A DNA stretch of 64,000 bases from Tetrapyrgos nigripes (Eukaryota; Basidiomycota; Agaricomycetes; Agaricales; Campanellaceae), in NCBI GenBank assembly GCA_013368315.1, contig JAACJM010000054.1, forward strand, positions 372,001 through 436,000. The letters run 5' to 3'. The notes under the pieces were generated by a model. That model searched no databases, was not told the origin of the DNA, and was given only the letters and a program-made list of their open reading frames with translations. The translations under genes were made by a program, and so were the position numbers. Each line of letters opens with the position of its first letter. Position 1 is the stretch's first letter. This document shows, piece by piece, positions 23,398-33,313 of this stretch.

Positions 23398-24210
23398 GAA
23401 ATAGTGTATCATAATTCCAGTCAAATTTCAAGAAAAAACAGGCAATTTTCCAATAGGTTACCCTGTTAACAACAGGTTTTCAGAGGTCAGAACACCTACT
23501 TTTAGCAGGATAACCTGTCAAAAAACAGGCAAAATTGCACTGGAAATAGGCATTTTCCAGCCAGGTTCCAAAAAAAGACAGGTCCTTAACAAAACAGTGA
23601 AAATTTCACAGGTTAAATCTACGCAATATTTAACAGCTGAAGAATTTTAAGCAGGTCAAGCTGTGTCTAGAAAGACGCCGTGTCTTTGATGGGTTCACGA
23701 ACACATCAGGTGTCAGGTTCAGGCACGTTTGAGTTCAGAAGGTATAATTTTGAGGCAGGTTCGATTTCGCAGGCAGGCTTTGAATTCACGCAGGTTTCCA
23801 GTTTGTACAGGTTGAAATTTGCGATCGACTAAAATGCAGACAAGTGAGAATTAACTCATCGTAAGATTTGAGCAGGCTACGATCTCGCAGGAAACAAAAA
23901 ATTGGACAGGGTGCTGATTCTGGCACATGCGAAATTGAGGCAGGTTGAGGTAAATTCTTAGAATTTGTAACGTGCTAACAGTGTCGTCAGCCACAATTAG
24001 TTATGAGCAGATGTCTCCCCAGATAGCATCACCAAAAGGTCCCCAACGATATATCATACCTATAACACCCGTCATCCATTGTAAACATTCGTCATCGTAG
24101 CTTGAGTTGGTCGCAAGATATATCAGGTGTATGGGGGTTGACCACCCCCCTTCATGCGTGGTCATGGTTCATCACAATGAGAGTTGGATATAACGGATGA
24201 CGGGGGTTAT
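23398..24210 (+). repeat. CAGG-rich 0.82-kb repeat, copy A
   Basis: The element begins GAAATAGTGTATCA (23,398-23,411). About 560 bp follow in which CAGG occurs some twenty times, mostly as CAGGTT/CAGGC in poor A/T-rich context. Next come the block AGCATCACCAAAAGGTCC-CAACGATATA (24,025-24,053) and the ending GGATGACGGGGGTTAT (24,195-24,210). The inverted copy B at 33,314-34,131 has all four landmarks in the same order, with a similar total length (813 versus 818 bp). No coding potential is seen. The last 149 bp (24,062-24,210) are bounded by a 16-bp inverted repeat with one mismatch (ATAACACCCGTCATCC / GGATGACGGGGGTTAT). I know of no named family with this design. Confidence 0.7.
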
Positions 24211-24636
24211 TGCATGTGACAGCCGTGATAACCAATGGTATGGCTAGGACCCTAGGGATTGGAACCTACTGGTTGCGTATTACTGGTCTCATAATCTGGC
24301 ATAGTAGAAGAAAGATGTATATTTATGAACTACAGATAGTGTACAATGCTATATACAAATGCAAGAAACAACAACGGCACCTCATCATAATATGCTCACA
24401 CTTCGAACAACACAGGAAAGGGATACACATACATCTGTTACGAGTTTCAGTCAGAGATATGAATTTTAAAAAACTGAAGGGATACTCACCGACATAGAGC
24501 GAAAAACTATGCAATAACCATGATAAACAATAATGAGGGAAAAGAGGTAAAGTAAAGAAAAACAAGACCGAGCTAGACGTTGAACGAAGAATAATAATTA
24601 GTGATAGCAAGGACCGGAGAAATGCGGATGTATGCG

Positions 24637-24820
24637 TACTTAGCAGTGATTTAAAGGTCGTTGAAGGTGTTCTGAGGTGTTTTACGCAAGGTAAGAGATG
24701 GGTAAGATGGAATAAAGAGTGTATACGCGTACCTAGCAGTGATTTGAAGGTCGTTGCAGGTGGTCTGAGGTGTTGCGCGCAATATAAGAGACGGGTAGAA
24801 TGATATGAAAGTGTATACAC
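24637..24820 (+). repeat. Tandem duplication of a 92-bp unit
   Basis: Two adjacent copies start GTACTTAGCAGTGATTT (24,637) and GTACCTAGCAGTGATTT (24,729), and end GTGTATACGC and GTGTATACAC. They share AAGGTCGTTG, TCTGAGGTGTT and AAGAGA blocks. On the minus strand one frame stays open through both copies because of the repeat structure, but nothing suggests a real protein. Confidence 0.75.
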
Positions 24821-24824
24821 ACCT

Positions 24825-25340
24825 CTAATCGATGCCATACGTGCACCCTGCCCATCCGTCAGCGCCAATAGCTGCCCCGTTCGTGATATCCTCTTCTCTA
24901 CATAGCGCAAGAAAGACCACCGGCGGCATAGCCTCCTGTTGAACAAAGTGGGAAAGCAGCTGACGAAGATATAGCGGAATGGAAAATGGTATGTTCCGGC
25001 GATGGGTCTGTGTTGGCGTGTCGGGAGGGAACCCTCGTGGAGAATAAGTCAGACGGTCAAACAGAAGACATGGAACAACGCTCACGTCAAGACATTTTTA
25101 AGCTACCTTGGGCATCCTCGCCTTTGCTGTCAAGGTCGAGAAACGAAGAAAACTGCTAAAGCGAGCAAAAGGAACACAGCAAGTCACCAAAAGCCTACCA
25201 CGCAGTCGGAGTGAAGGGCCGGGATTGGGCGAGTTGTCGGGGAGGCGTAGGCATGAGATTTGGATAGATACGGAGGGAGTGGAAAGAGGAGGAAAGAGAG
25301 GAGATAGTGATGGTGGTGGAGGAGGAGGAAAGAAGTCGAC
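24825..25340 (-). other. Possible minus-strand locus cut by the LINE (3' part)
   Basis: Minus-strand frames here (25,085-24,825 and below 25,358) abut the LINE insertion point, and the matching 5' side lies at 32,214-32,313. If the element is removed and one target copy kept, a minus-strand frame starting at 32,313 (MEASVVPITT...) would read across the site into ATRRLLSSSSTTITISS and end near 25,195. The frame is Ser/Thr-rich, and no domain is recognised. It may be a host gene's first exon or only a promoter/leader region. Confidence 0.25.
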
Positions 25341-25355
25341 GCGTCGCCCAGCTGG
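25341..25355. repeat. Target-site duplication of the LINE, left copy
   Basis: GCGTCGCCCAGCTGG occurs here and again, identically, at 32,199-32,213 right after the poly(A) tail. Bases outside the pair differ on both sides, so the duplication is exactly 15 bp. Confidence 0.93.
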
Positions 25356-25465
25356 CATCGCCGGACCTTAGTCTCCCACTTCCACCATCTCGAAATTTCT
25401 CACGGCCCGAAAAGGCCTTGGGATTCGAGAAGTCGTAGTAGAGCATTGAGTAGTAGGCATTAAAC

Positions 25466-27466
25466 ATGAATTCCCCAAAACACTCGGACCAGAACCCTGG
25501 TAGCACAACCGCATCTTTTCTCTCCCCACCAAAAAACTCTCCCCATGCGCAGTCAATATCGCGGACAGAAGACCTCTTCAGCATCCCCGTGGTAGCTGGG
25601 ACAACTCCTGCCTTTGGACCCACCCGCCCAAAACACCCCAAAACAAAAAGTACCCCGTTCGATGTGCAAGTCTCCCTCAAGAAGAAACAAAAGGATGAAG
25701 CCATCACAGAACGACGGGGACGCGCCTCGCGCTCCTCGACCAGTCGTACCACTTCACCATCACCAGCCAGACGTACCGACATGGAAACAGACTTTCCCAC
25801 CAACGACAAAGACTCGGAACAGAGGGAAATACTGGAAACCCCTAGGGCCCACAGAACCCGTAACCTTCTGGCAACCCAAGACGCCGAAGATTTCTGCTCC
25901 CTCGCTCAAAGACTTATATCATTGACAGACTCTCTTTCAGCACATTGCCCTACCTCACAAGTCCCCAGCGTCAACAAATACGCCGAGGAACTTTTCGAGA
26001 CGCTCGCACAAGTACTCGGCAAAGCACAACAAAAGGAAGACAAGAACGACCTCCAAAAACTGGTTCTATCGCTAAGCACCTCTATCTCTGACCTGAATTC
26101 TAACATTGCCAGACAGCAGAACGAGACAAGCGACTTCCGAAAGGAACTACGCCAACAGACCTGCGTCATCCAAGAGCTCCACCAGAAAACCCTGACAACC
26201 AATACTCCAACCCCAGTCCCCGTCTCCAGCAATTCCTACGCATCCAGAACCCAGGCCGCAGCCAAGGCTCCTACCCACCCAGCCAGTGCAAAGGACATTA
26301 AGGTAAAGCGTCAGGAAGACGATAGGAAGAACCGACTGGTAATACACTTCGCTGGCGGGTCCCCGGAACCAAATAACCGACGCTCCAACCTCCAAATCAT
26401 CACCGACATTAACGACATCCTATCCCGACGCCCAAAAACGAACGGTTTGAAGGTGGTCTCCATATCATGGACCAACAACAACAACGCAGTCCTCAATACC
26501 CTTCCGAACCAACTCGGATCCGATCTCCAAAACTTCGCCCCTCTCTTTGCTCACGTTTACAGCACTGACGATATCTCTGCCACAGACTCAGCCCCAGACC
26601 AGAAATGGGCCAAAGTTACAGTCCACACGGTTGACACTGGTACCAATGATCTCGGACGCCTCAGAACACCTAACGAGATGCGTCAACATCTCCTTGACTT
26701 CAACCCAATACTTCAAGAACTGGACATCGACATCAGGATGGGACCCCGCTTCCTTTCCCCTCCCGGAGACGTCTTACACAAAGCTGAGTCGTCAATCGTC
26801 TTTGCCGTTACTGACCCTTCCCAGGCAGATTACATCATCAAACAACTAGGCGGCCTCAATATGTACGGAAAGCGCTGCCGCGTCCAAGAGTATACAGAAC
26901 GCAAAGCCACCAGACCATGCAACAACTGCCAAGCATATGGCCACTCCGAACACGGCTGCAAGAGTGCACCGGCATGCCCCCTATGCGGGGCTAACCACAC
27001 AGCTATTGCCCACCAACGTTCCTGCCAGAAATGCATAGAACTCGCTAACCACCTCTCTATCACTCTAGACGATGACTCCATCAGAAACGGAGTCACTCCC
27101 ACATGCACACACAACCTCGACTGTATCAACTGCAAACGCAGCGGTACCGCCGAAATAGCTCGTCGACACAGGACAACCGACCGCAACTGTCCTGTCCGCA
27201 TTCGCCACGTTGCCAAGACTTCACCCAGACTACAACAGACACCTACACGCCCACCGATGTCTCAGCTTGCACTGGGTGAGGAAATCACGCACCAGACGGC
27301 CAATCCGAAGATCTCGAACAAACAGAAGAAGAAGGCAAAGAAGTTACAGAAGGCACAGCTAAGCGCAACCCCCATCTCTTCTTCTAATCCCTTTACCCCA
27401 CTTGAAACTGACGCCGACGCCAACAGCTCAACCCAAACTGACGACGACAATGTGGAAATGGCATGA
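25466..27466 (+). CDS. LINE ORF1 nucleic-acid-binding protein
   Basis: The 666-residue product would bind the element RNA and form the ribonucleoprotein with ORF2p. The N-terminal half is low-complexity, rich in Ser/Pro/Thr and charged residues, with a predicted helical stretch (about residues 150-260: ...LFETLAQVLGKAQQKED...). The middle part (about 290-480) is more globular. Zinc knuckles follow from about residue 485: CNNCQAYGHSEHGC, then CPLCGANHTAIAHQRSC, and a further Cys/His group (CTHNLDCINC). The C-terminus has a basic run KISNKQKKKAKKLQKAQ. The start ATG is the first in frame after the 5' leader. Its stop overlaps the ORF2 start (ATGA), which suggests stop-and-restart translation. 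Confidence 0.92.
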   Translation: MNSPKHSDQNPGSTTASFLSPPKNSPHAQSISRTEDLFSIPVVAGTTPAFGPTRPKHPKTKSTPFDVQVSLKKKQKDEAITERRGRASRSSTSRTTSPSPARRTDMETDFPTNDKDSEQREILETPRAHRTRNLLATQDAEDFCSLAQRLISLTDSLSAHCPTSQVPSVNKYAEELFETLAQVLGKAQQKEDKNDLQKLVLSLSTSISDLNSNIARQQNETSDFRKELRQQTCVIQELHQKTLTTNTPTPVPVSSNSYASRTQAAAKAPTHPASAKDIKVKRQEDDRKNRLVIHFAGGSPEPNNRRSNLQIITDINDILSRRPKTNGLKVVSISWTNNNNAVLNTLPNQLGSDLQNFAPLFAHVYSTDDISATDSAPDQKWAKVTVHTVDTGTNDLGRLRTPNEMRQHLLDFNPILQELDIDIRMGPRFLSPPGDVLHKAESSIVFAVTDPSQADYIIKQLGGLNMYGKRCRVQEYTERKATRPCNNCQAYGHSEHGCKSAPACPLCGANHTAIAHQRSCQKCIELANHLSITLDDDSIRNGVTPTCTHNLDCINCKRSGTAEIARRHRTTDRNCPVRIRHVAKTSPRLQQTPTRPPMSQLALGEEITHQTANPKISNKQKKKAKKLQKAQLSATPISSSNPFTPLETDADANSSTQTDDDNVEMA

Positions 27467-30400
27467 TGAACGACAACGCCAACATGTCCCGCCATCGTCT
27501 CCGCTTCGCTCAGCTCAACGCCAACAAAAAGAAGAACCCCATACTCAACCTCCTGAATAACCACCATGAGAACTTTGATATTATATTTATTGAAGAACCT
27601 AACTGGGAATTCACAGGTCAGATAGACAAGCAAGTCATTCTGGGCACCGTGAATCACGCATCAGCATGGACTCCCATCACACCAATCCCCGCCGCCCCCA
27701 ACGACAAAGCCCCCCGAGTCTATGCCTACATCAAGAAAGGTATCGACGCCGAGGTCACACTGCGTACGGATATCATCTGCGACCGCGACATCCAGATTCT
27801 CGACGTCACCACCCCTGATGGAACAACAACAACCTATGTACATATATACAATGACCCTACACTCGACCGACAGCAGATCCTATGGCGCCTCCGAAACCTA
27901 GATCTGCCCCACCACCGCCCTATGGTCATCTCTGGTGACTTCAACCTCCACCACCCAGGATGGTGGGCTGACGGTCAACGAGAGTCCACCCTGGCACAGG
28001 AAATCGTTGACTGGCTAGTCGACCATAAATTCCTCCTCCTCAATGAACCCGGAGTACCAACACATCATCCTCACGACCGGAAAAAACGTGCAACAGTCAT
28101 CGACCTCACGTGGGCCAACGCCCTAGCAATAGAACAAGACATCGTCAAGGAATGGTCCGTCGATGATTCGATTGCAGACACCTCAGACCATCTCGCCCTG
28201 AAATGGATGCAGGACAGCACCCTCGTTGAACTCGAGAATATCACTGGAAAGAAGTACAGCCTCAAGGACACCAAGGAGAAAGATTGGTTGGCTGCCTTCG
28301 AGGACGAACTCTTCTCCAATGAGCTCCATATTCTCTCTGATGACCCTACTAACATTCCTACTAGAGAACAAATTGACCTTGCAGCTGACGCTCTTGTCAA
28401 CGCGTTCCAGCAGGCCAACCAAAAGACCGGAAAACTCAAGAAACCCAGTGCCCATGCCAAACCCTGGTGGGATGAGACGGTAACCGCTGCCTTTAACCGG
28501 GTACAGCTGGCTAAACGTGCAGCACGACGTTCTCGTCTCGAGAATGGTCACGTTGACTATATTCTCAATGAGGTTGCTAATCATGAAGCCCGTCACACTG
28601 ACCGTCTCCTCAGGTGGAAGAAACGAACTTTTGCTCAAGACACCCTGGAGAAGGCCGCAACCAACGACATATACAGTTTTCGCAAGTGGTCAGCAGGGGA
28701 TCGCAACTACCCTACCCCAGCCATTGACCGCCCCGGCCGAACTCCAGCAACGACCCATCAAGAAAAGTGTGATGCTCTACGGAATGAGCTATACCAGCCC
28801 CCTCCACAATTACCTGATGAGTACCACACTGATTTCACCCCCCGCGCTGATGATCTCCCGTGCCCAGATGTTACCGAAACCGAAGTCCGCGAAGTCCTAG
28901 AAGAAACCTCCAACACCTCAGCACCCGGCCCTTCTCAGGTAGGGTACGAACAGGTCAAATGGGCCTTCCGCAAGCACCCCAAAATCATAACCAACCTCAT
29001 GCAACTCTGTGTCAAAACTGGCTACCACCCCAAGATCTTTCGAAGGGCTATCGCAGTTGCCCTTCGGAAGCCTCGGAAGCCGAACTACTCCAACCCACGA
29101 GCATACCGACTCATCACTCTGCTCGAGTGCCTTGGAAAGGTACTTGAGAAAATAGTTTCACGCCGACTAACACACCTTGCAGCAGAACACAACCTGGTCC
29201 ACTGTCACCAATTCGGCAGCCGAGCAGGATATTCAACTATAGATGCCCTCCAGTCCTTCCAGCATGATGTGGAAGCAGCCTGGAACCATGGTAAGATCAC
29301 AACGGCACTCACATTTGACATACAGGGCTACTTCGACTTCGTGAATCACGGCCGTTTGATTCATCAGATGCGAAGTCGGCGAGTCCCAGTAGAACTCGTC
29401 AGTTGGACTGAAAGCTTCCTTGCCGATCGCCACGCTGCTATCTGCGTGGACGGTAAGGTATCAGCTATGGAACCAGTAGCAAATGGTGTTCCACAGGGCT
29501 CTCCAGTTTCCCCCATTCTCGCTGCGTTCTATTCCTCTGAACTTCTTGAACTTATCGAAAATGACAGTCACCCACCTTCTTTCACAATACCTGCTGCCCC
29601 TGCTCCCCCTCCAGTTATGCCATATGTCCCATCAGCTGATGAGGTAGCAAGAAAAGAAGCCCAAAAAGCGAAGAACCTTGCTGTCTCCCCAACAAAGACT
29701 TCTGGATTCATGTATGTGGACGATGGTATGATTTTTGTATCTTCCGAGTCCCCTTCACATAACACAGCAATACTCCATGACGTGTGGCACCGTGTCATCG
29801 CACCCTGGTGCAAACACGTCGGCCTAACTATCGATGTGGCCAAACGAGAACTGATGCACTACCGCAAACCAAGATCCAAGGCTAATCCCATTGCAGGCAA
29901 CCCACGACCCCCTCTACTCATCACTGACCCCGATGGTGTCCTACGTATGGTGTACCCTAGCACCTCGATTCGATGGCTAGGAGTCATTATGGATGAGACA
30001 CTCTCCTTTAACTTCCATGTCAAACATCTGATCACTAACGCAGGCAAAGCTCTAGGTGCACTTTTCATGCTGGGCAACACCAGACGAGGCCTTTCCCCTT
30101 ACCACATGCGCTTATTGTATGTCACCTGCGTAACCCCAGTCATGACCTATGTGAGTGCAGTTTGGTGGACAGGTAAGGTACAGCATGAGAAACTGCTAAC
30201 TCGCATACAGAACAGGGCTCTGCGCCTTATCTGCGCATCCTTCCGAACCACACCAATTGACGCCATGGAAGTCGAGGCTTCAATACCTCCCATTCGGATC
30301 ACTCTTGATGGCCTGAGCCATGCATGTGCTCTACGATACAACAAGCTAAGTGTCACCAATCCAGTCATACAACGACTTCCTGATTGGCACAGCACTGATA

Positions 30401-31767
30401 GTACCCCTTTAGTCCCTCCTCCCCTTCCATTTCGCAGGAACGATAACAAGAGCGAGAGGAAACGTACCACCCACCTCCGCGAAACTGCAAAACTCACAAG
30501 CCCCAACGACGAACGAATTTCCCCATTCACCACCCCTCCGTGGCGTCGAACTGCATCCGACTTCAATCCCCGGCTGTGCATTAAACCGGCCCCACCAAAA
30601 CCAAAGAATGAAGATGGTGACGCAGACCCAAAAGAGGAGAAGAAAAGAATTGAGAAACTTAAAGACAACCACCTGAACCAGCTGAGTGAACTCTTTCTCG
30701 ATCCCTCCCACATTATCCTTTACACCGATGGATCCAAACGGCCAGTACATGGCATCTCCCGCTCAGGCGCAGGACTCGTTGCTTACAACTCTGGCGTTGA
30801 GCGTTTCACACGTCAAATTGGTCTAGGCTCTAGAGCCGAGATCTATGACGCTGAAATCATAGCCCTCTCTTATGCTGCTGGGCTCGCCAAAGCTTTCACT
30901 GATGAAAACCCACAGATACAACACTGGCACTTCTTCACTGACAACTCAGCCGCAGTGCAGACCATCTTTGATACCTCCCCAAAACCTGGACAAACATACT
31001 GCACCATATTCTGGAGGCGGGTCACGGATTTCCTTGATGCGCTTCCAAATCACACCGTCGAAATCTCGTGGGTCCCTAGTCACACTGGCATTGTTGGTAA
31101 CGAACGCGCAGACGGTTTGGCTAAAGACGCCTGCAATCTCGCCAACGATGAGGGATGGATCGGAACACGAAGTCATGCCATACGACGAAACAGGGAACGG
31201 AAAGAGAGGCAATGGAAACGGAAGTGGGAAAACCGGCCTATCACGAGCCAGTACCTCCCCGCCAACCGGATCCCGCCATCTCTCAAACCCACGAAGTTGA
31301 TGAAAGAAACGAAGTACGGCCTGAATCGCGAAGTGTTTGGCAGGGTCACACAATGCCGGACAGGACATGGATTCATAGGCGAGTACTACAAACGTTTCGT
31401 ACCTGATGAGAACGTTGACTGCCCCTGTGGAGAAGCTTTACAGACCCGGGAACATGTCCTATGTGATTGCCCCATTTACGAACCACACCGTGACATACTC
31501 CGCGGGGCCTCTGAGAGCCTCGAGATGCCTGAGCTGCTAGGCACTAAGGACGGTATTGAAGCCCTCACGGAATTTATACAGAAGTCCGGTGCATTTACCA
31601 AAACCGGAAAACCACTACACCCTCCCCAGCCCCCCAACTATCAACCGCTCGATGAGACAGCCCTGATGCTGAACGACGAATACTGGGAAGACCTCACGGG
31701 AGGTTCTGAACGAGATGTTGTAACGCAAGGCGAAGTCGTTGACGATGAACTTGGGGATTTTGGATAG
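27463..31767 (+). CDS. LINE ORF2: endonuclease, reverse transcriptase, RNase H
   Basis: The 1434-residue enzyme nicks target DNA and copies the element RNA onto it. An APE-like endonuclease fills about residues 8-240 (RFAQLNANKKK, FIEEPNW, SGDFNLHHPGWW with Asp near 159, TSDHLALKW). Reverse transcriptase spans about 480-860: TFDIQGYFDFVNH (first Asp), NGVPQGSPVSPILAAF and MYVDDGMIF (Tyr near 751; YVDD in place of the commoner YADD). RNase H lies about 1083-1220: LYTDGSKRP, SRAEIYDAEIIAL, FFTDNSAAVQ and WVPSHTGIVGNERAD, so its acidic residues and His are all present. A C-terminal CPCGEALQTREHVLCDC motif (near 1320) is the usual CCHC-type end. It overlaps ORF1 by four bases. No lesions are seen. 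Confidence 0.95.
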   Translation: MMNDNANMSRHRLRFAQLNANKKKNPILNLLNNHHENFDIIFIEEPNWEFTGQIDKQVILGTVNHASAWTPITPIPAAPNDKAPRVYAYIKKGIDAEVTLRTDIICDRDIQILDVTTPDGTTTTYVHIYNDPTLDRQQILWRLRNLDLPHHRPMVISGDFNLHHPGWWADGQRESTLAQEIVDWLVDHKFLLLNEPGVPTHHPHDRKKRATVIDLTWANALAIEQDIVKEWSVDDSIADTSDHLALKWMQDSTLVELENITGKKYSLKDTKEKDWLAAFEDELFSNELHILSDDPTNIPTREQIDLAADALVNAFQQANQKTGKLKKPSAHAKPWWDETVTAAFNRVQLAKRAARRSRLENGHVDYILNEVANHEARHTDRLLRWKKRTFAQDTLEKAATNDIYSFRKWSAGDRNYPTPAIDRPGRTPATTHQEKCDALRNELYQPPPQLPDEYHTDFTPRADDLPCPDVTETEVREVLEETSNTSAPGPSQVGYEQVKWAFRKHPKIITNLMQLCVKTGYHPKIFRRAIAVALRKPRKPNYSNPRAYRLITLLECLGKVLEKIVSRRLTHLAAEHNLVHCHQFGSRAGYSTIDALQSFQHDVEAAWNHGKITTALTFDIQGYFDFVNHGRLIHQMRSRRVPVELVSWTESFLADRHAAICVDGKVSAMEPVANGVPQGSPVSPILAAFYSSELLELIENDSHPPSFTIPAAPAPPPVMPYVPSADEVARKEAQKAKNLAVSPTKTSGFMYVDDGMIFVSSESPSHNTAILHDVWHRVIAPWCKHVGLTIDVAKRELMHYRKPRSKANPIAGNPRPPLLITDPDGVLRMVYPSTSIRWLGVIMDETLSFNFHVKHLITNAGKALGALFMLGNTRRGLSPYHMRLLYVTCVTPVMTYVSAVWWTGKVQHEKLLTRIQNRALRLICASFRTTPIDAMEVEASIPPIRITLDGLSHACALRYNKLSVTNPVIQRLPDWHSTDSTPLVPPPLPFRRNDNKSERKRTTHLRETAKLTSPNDERISPFTTPPWRRTASDFNPRLCIKPAPPKPKNEDGDADPKEEKKRIEKLKDNHLNQLSELFLDPSHIILYTDGSKRPVHGISRSGAGLVAYNSGVERFTRQIGLGSRAEIYDAEIIALSYAAGLAKAFTDENPQIQHWHFFTDNSAAVQTIFDTSPKPGQTYCTIFWRRVTDFLDALPNHTVEISWVPSHTGIVGNERADGLAKDACNLANDEGWIGTRSHAIRRNRERKERQWKRKWENRPITSQYLPANRIPPSLKPTKLMKETKYGLNREVFGRVTQCRTGHGFIGEYYKRFVPDENVDCPCGEALQTREHVLCDCPIYEPHRDILRGASESLEMPELLGTKDGIEALTEFIQKSGAFTKTGKPLHPPQPPNYQPLDETALMLNDEYWEDLTGGSERDVVTQGEVVDDELGDFG

Positions 31768-32163
31768 GACATCCGAACATCCCCGCCCAAATGCTCCCCA
31801 CCTCCAAAACCCTATGCGTGCACGCCTCGGAGTACGAGATCCTTGTTGATGAAGGGGGCTAGTAAAACACCTGGAGACAAGTTCTTTCTCATCCTCGCTG
31901 CCCCGACCTTATTTCCCTCGGCGCTTTCTCGCCAAACAACCATCCTACAACCAAACACCCCACACCTTCACGCACACACCATGAAACCCCATCACGACCT
32001 TACAGTTCGGTAAACAACCCAGCCAAACCTAAGTGTGGATGAGGACAGCCTGTCCCGGGACCGGTACTATACCTAGAATACTCAGTTTGCTACATGTTTT
32101 AGTTACTCTACCGGGGCCGCCTGCCCCGACGTCTTGGCCCTTAGTCTGGCCTGCTAGTCGTAA

Positions 32164-32198
32164 AATAAAGAGGAAAAAAAAAAAAAAAAAAAAAAAAA
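32164..32198 (+). promoter_or_regulatory. Poly(A) signal and tail of the LINE
   Basis: AATAAA at 32,164-32,169 is followed after four bases by 25 A residues (32,174-32,198) that end at the right target-site copy. The tail was copied from the element RNA. Confidence 0.85.
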
Positions 32199-32213
32199 GC
32201 GTCGCCCAGCTGG
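32199..32213. repeat. Target-site duplication of the LINE, right copy
   Basis: This is identical to 25,341-25,355 (GCGTCGCCCAGCTGG). Confidence 0.93.
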
Positions 32214-32232
32214 TTGTAGCGGAGTTTGAAAC

Positions 32233-32249
32233 TACGTCATCTGACGTCA
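32233..32249. promoter_or_regulatory. CRE-like (ATF/CREB) site pair
   Basis: TACGTCAT (32,233-32,240) is followed directly by the perfect palindrome TGACGTCA (32,242-32,249), the consensus bound by ATF/CREB bZIP factors. It lies 20 bp beyond the LINE insertion point, so the element may have landed in or next to a promoter that reads leftward. This is inference from the motif alone. Confidence 0.4.
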
Positions 32250-32313
32250 TCTTCAAATTGGCGAAGTTTCCTTGACTCGTCGACGTCGTTATCGGCACAA
32301 CGGACGCCTCCAA

Positions 32314-33313
32314 GCACCACTGAGTACTGAGTACTTACTTAATTAGTGTCAGGTATTGGAATCTGTCAGACTATCATGCGTACAAACCTCGTAGAATCTT
32401 TTGGACTCCTCTCCAACGTCGATTTTAAGAAGCTCTCGCAGCAAGTCTAGAGGATGGGGCGGGGAGGGCCGTTGCTGCATTGTAAGTTGAAGTAACATGC
32501 ATATACTCATCCTTCCCTCTTTACTGACTGCACAAAACGCTTAGTGATAGCATCCTTTTCATCTATGTCAGCAAAATTTGCGCATAAGTATACCGACCGA
32601 TGTCATTCAGGTACAGATATCAGAGCTTATGGCGAGTGGCATTTCCAACCTCTTCATCCAGGGGTGGTTGCTCTGGGTCTCGTGGTGGAAGCTCGTGTTT
32701 GGGAGGATGACAACTAGGTATGTTGTCTTGCTGTTTTTTGTTTTTCTTATGCCAGATGTGCTAATTCGTCTGAGGACTGCCTCATTCCATGCATGCGTCT
32801 AATTCACCACCGCAAGATCTAGTATACCCTGTCATTGAACGACAGTGCATACTCTTCATTAGTCTACCTCTGGAACGGCTGTCCTCAGATTCACGATCCG
32901 CAAGCAACTGATGTGTTATCGTCTACATCTACATCGTCTTACGTTCCCACTCAGTCTTTTTCTCCGTAAACTGTGTTAGATCCACTGCTCTTACTGATAC
33001 ATCTCAGCTGCACTTTCCCTTCATCCGAGTCCCTTCGCTTTCGTTTATGTGTTTGTTTGCTGTTTTGCTGTAGGTACATGTTTCTACATTTATTACTTGT
33101 CTCAGAATACTACAGACTTTCATCTAATGCCATGGTGGTACTGAGTATTTATGAGTACCAAACATACTCTGTTATCTGGCAGTGGCTTCATGCAATGATA
33201 CTATGAGTATATGAACACTCGACCTGCTTCTGAGTCCAACCTTTGCTACTCTGATCCCACTGTTCTCCTACCAGTGCAAGAACTGTGCTGTAATGATGCG
33301 CCGCCGGGTCATT
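32314..33313. other. No supported gene
   Basis: Only short frames with hydrophobic or low-complexity translation are present, plus short repeats of GAGTACT/ACTGAGTA type. I see nothing to annotate. Confidence 0.4.

Larger units (their letters stand above)
25356..32198 (+). mobile_element. Full-length Tad/I-like LINE
   Basis: This is a complete 6.84-kb non-LTR retrotransposon. It has a 110-bp 5' leader, ORF1 (25,466-27,466), ORF2 (27,463-31,767), a 406-bp 3' untranslated region and a tail of 25 A residues. Perfect 15-bp flanking duplications prove target-primed insertion. Both frames are free of stops, which with the perfect duplication points to a recent and possibly active copy. The combination of an APE-type endonuclease, a reverse transcriptase, an RNase H domain and a CCHC ORF1 protein fits the Tad/I group common in fungi. 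Confidence 0.93.

Noticed and set aside
24323..24946. 207-codon minus-strand frame
   Set aside because: It is held open by the 92-bp tandem duplication and biased composition. The translation is low complexity with no motif.
25195..25809. 204-codon minus-strand frame overlapping LINE ORF1
   Set aside because: Most of it is the complement of ORF1. Only the part left of 25,341 belongs to flanking DNA.
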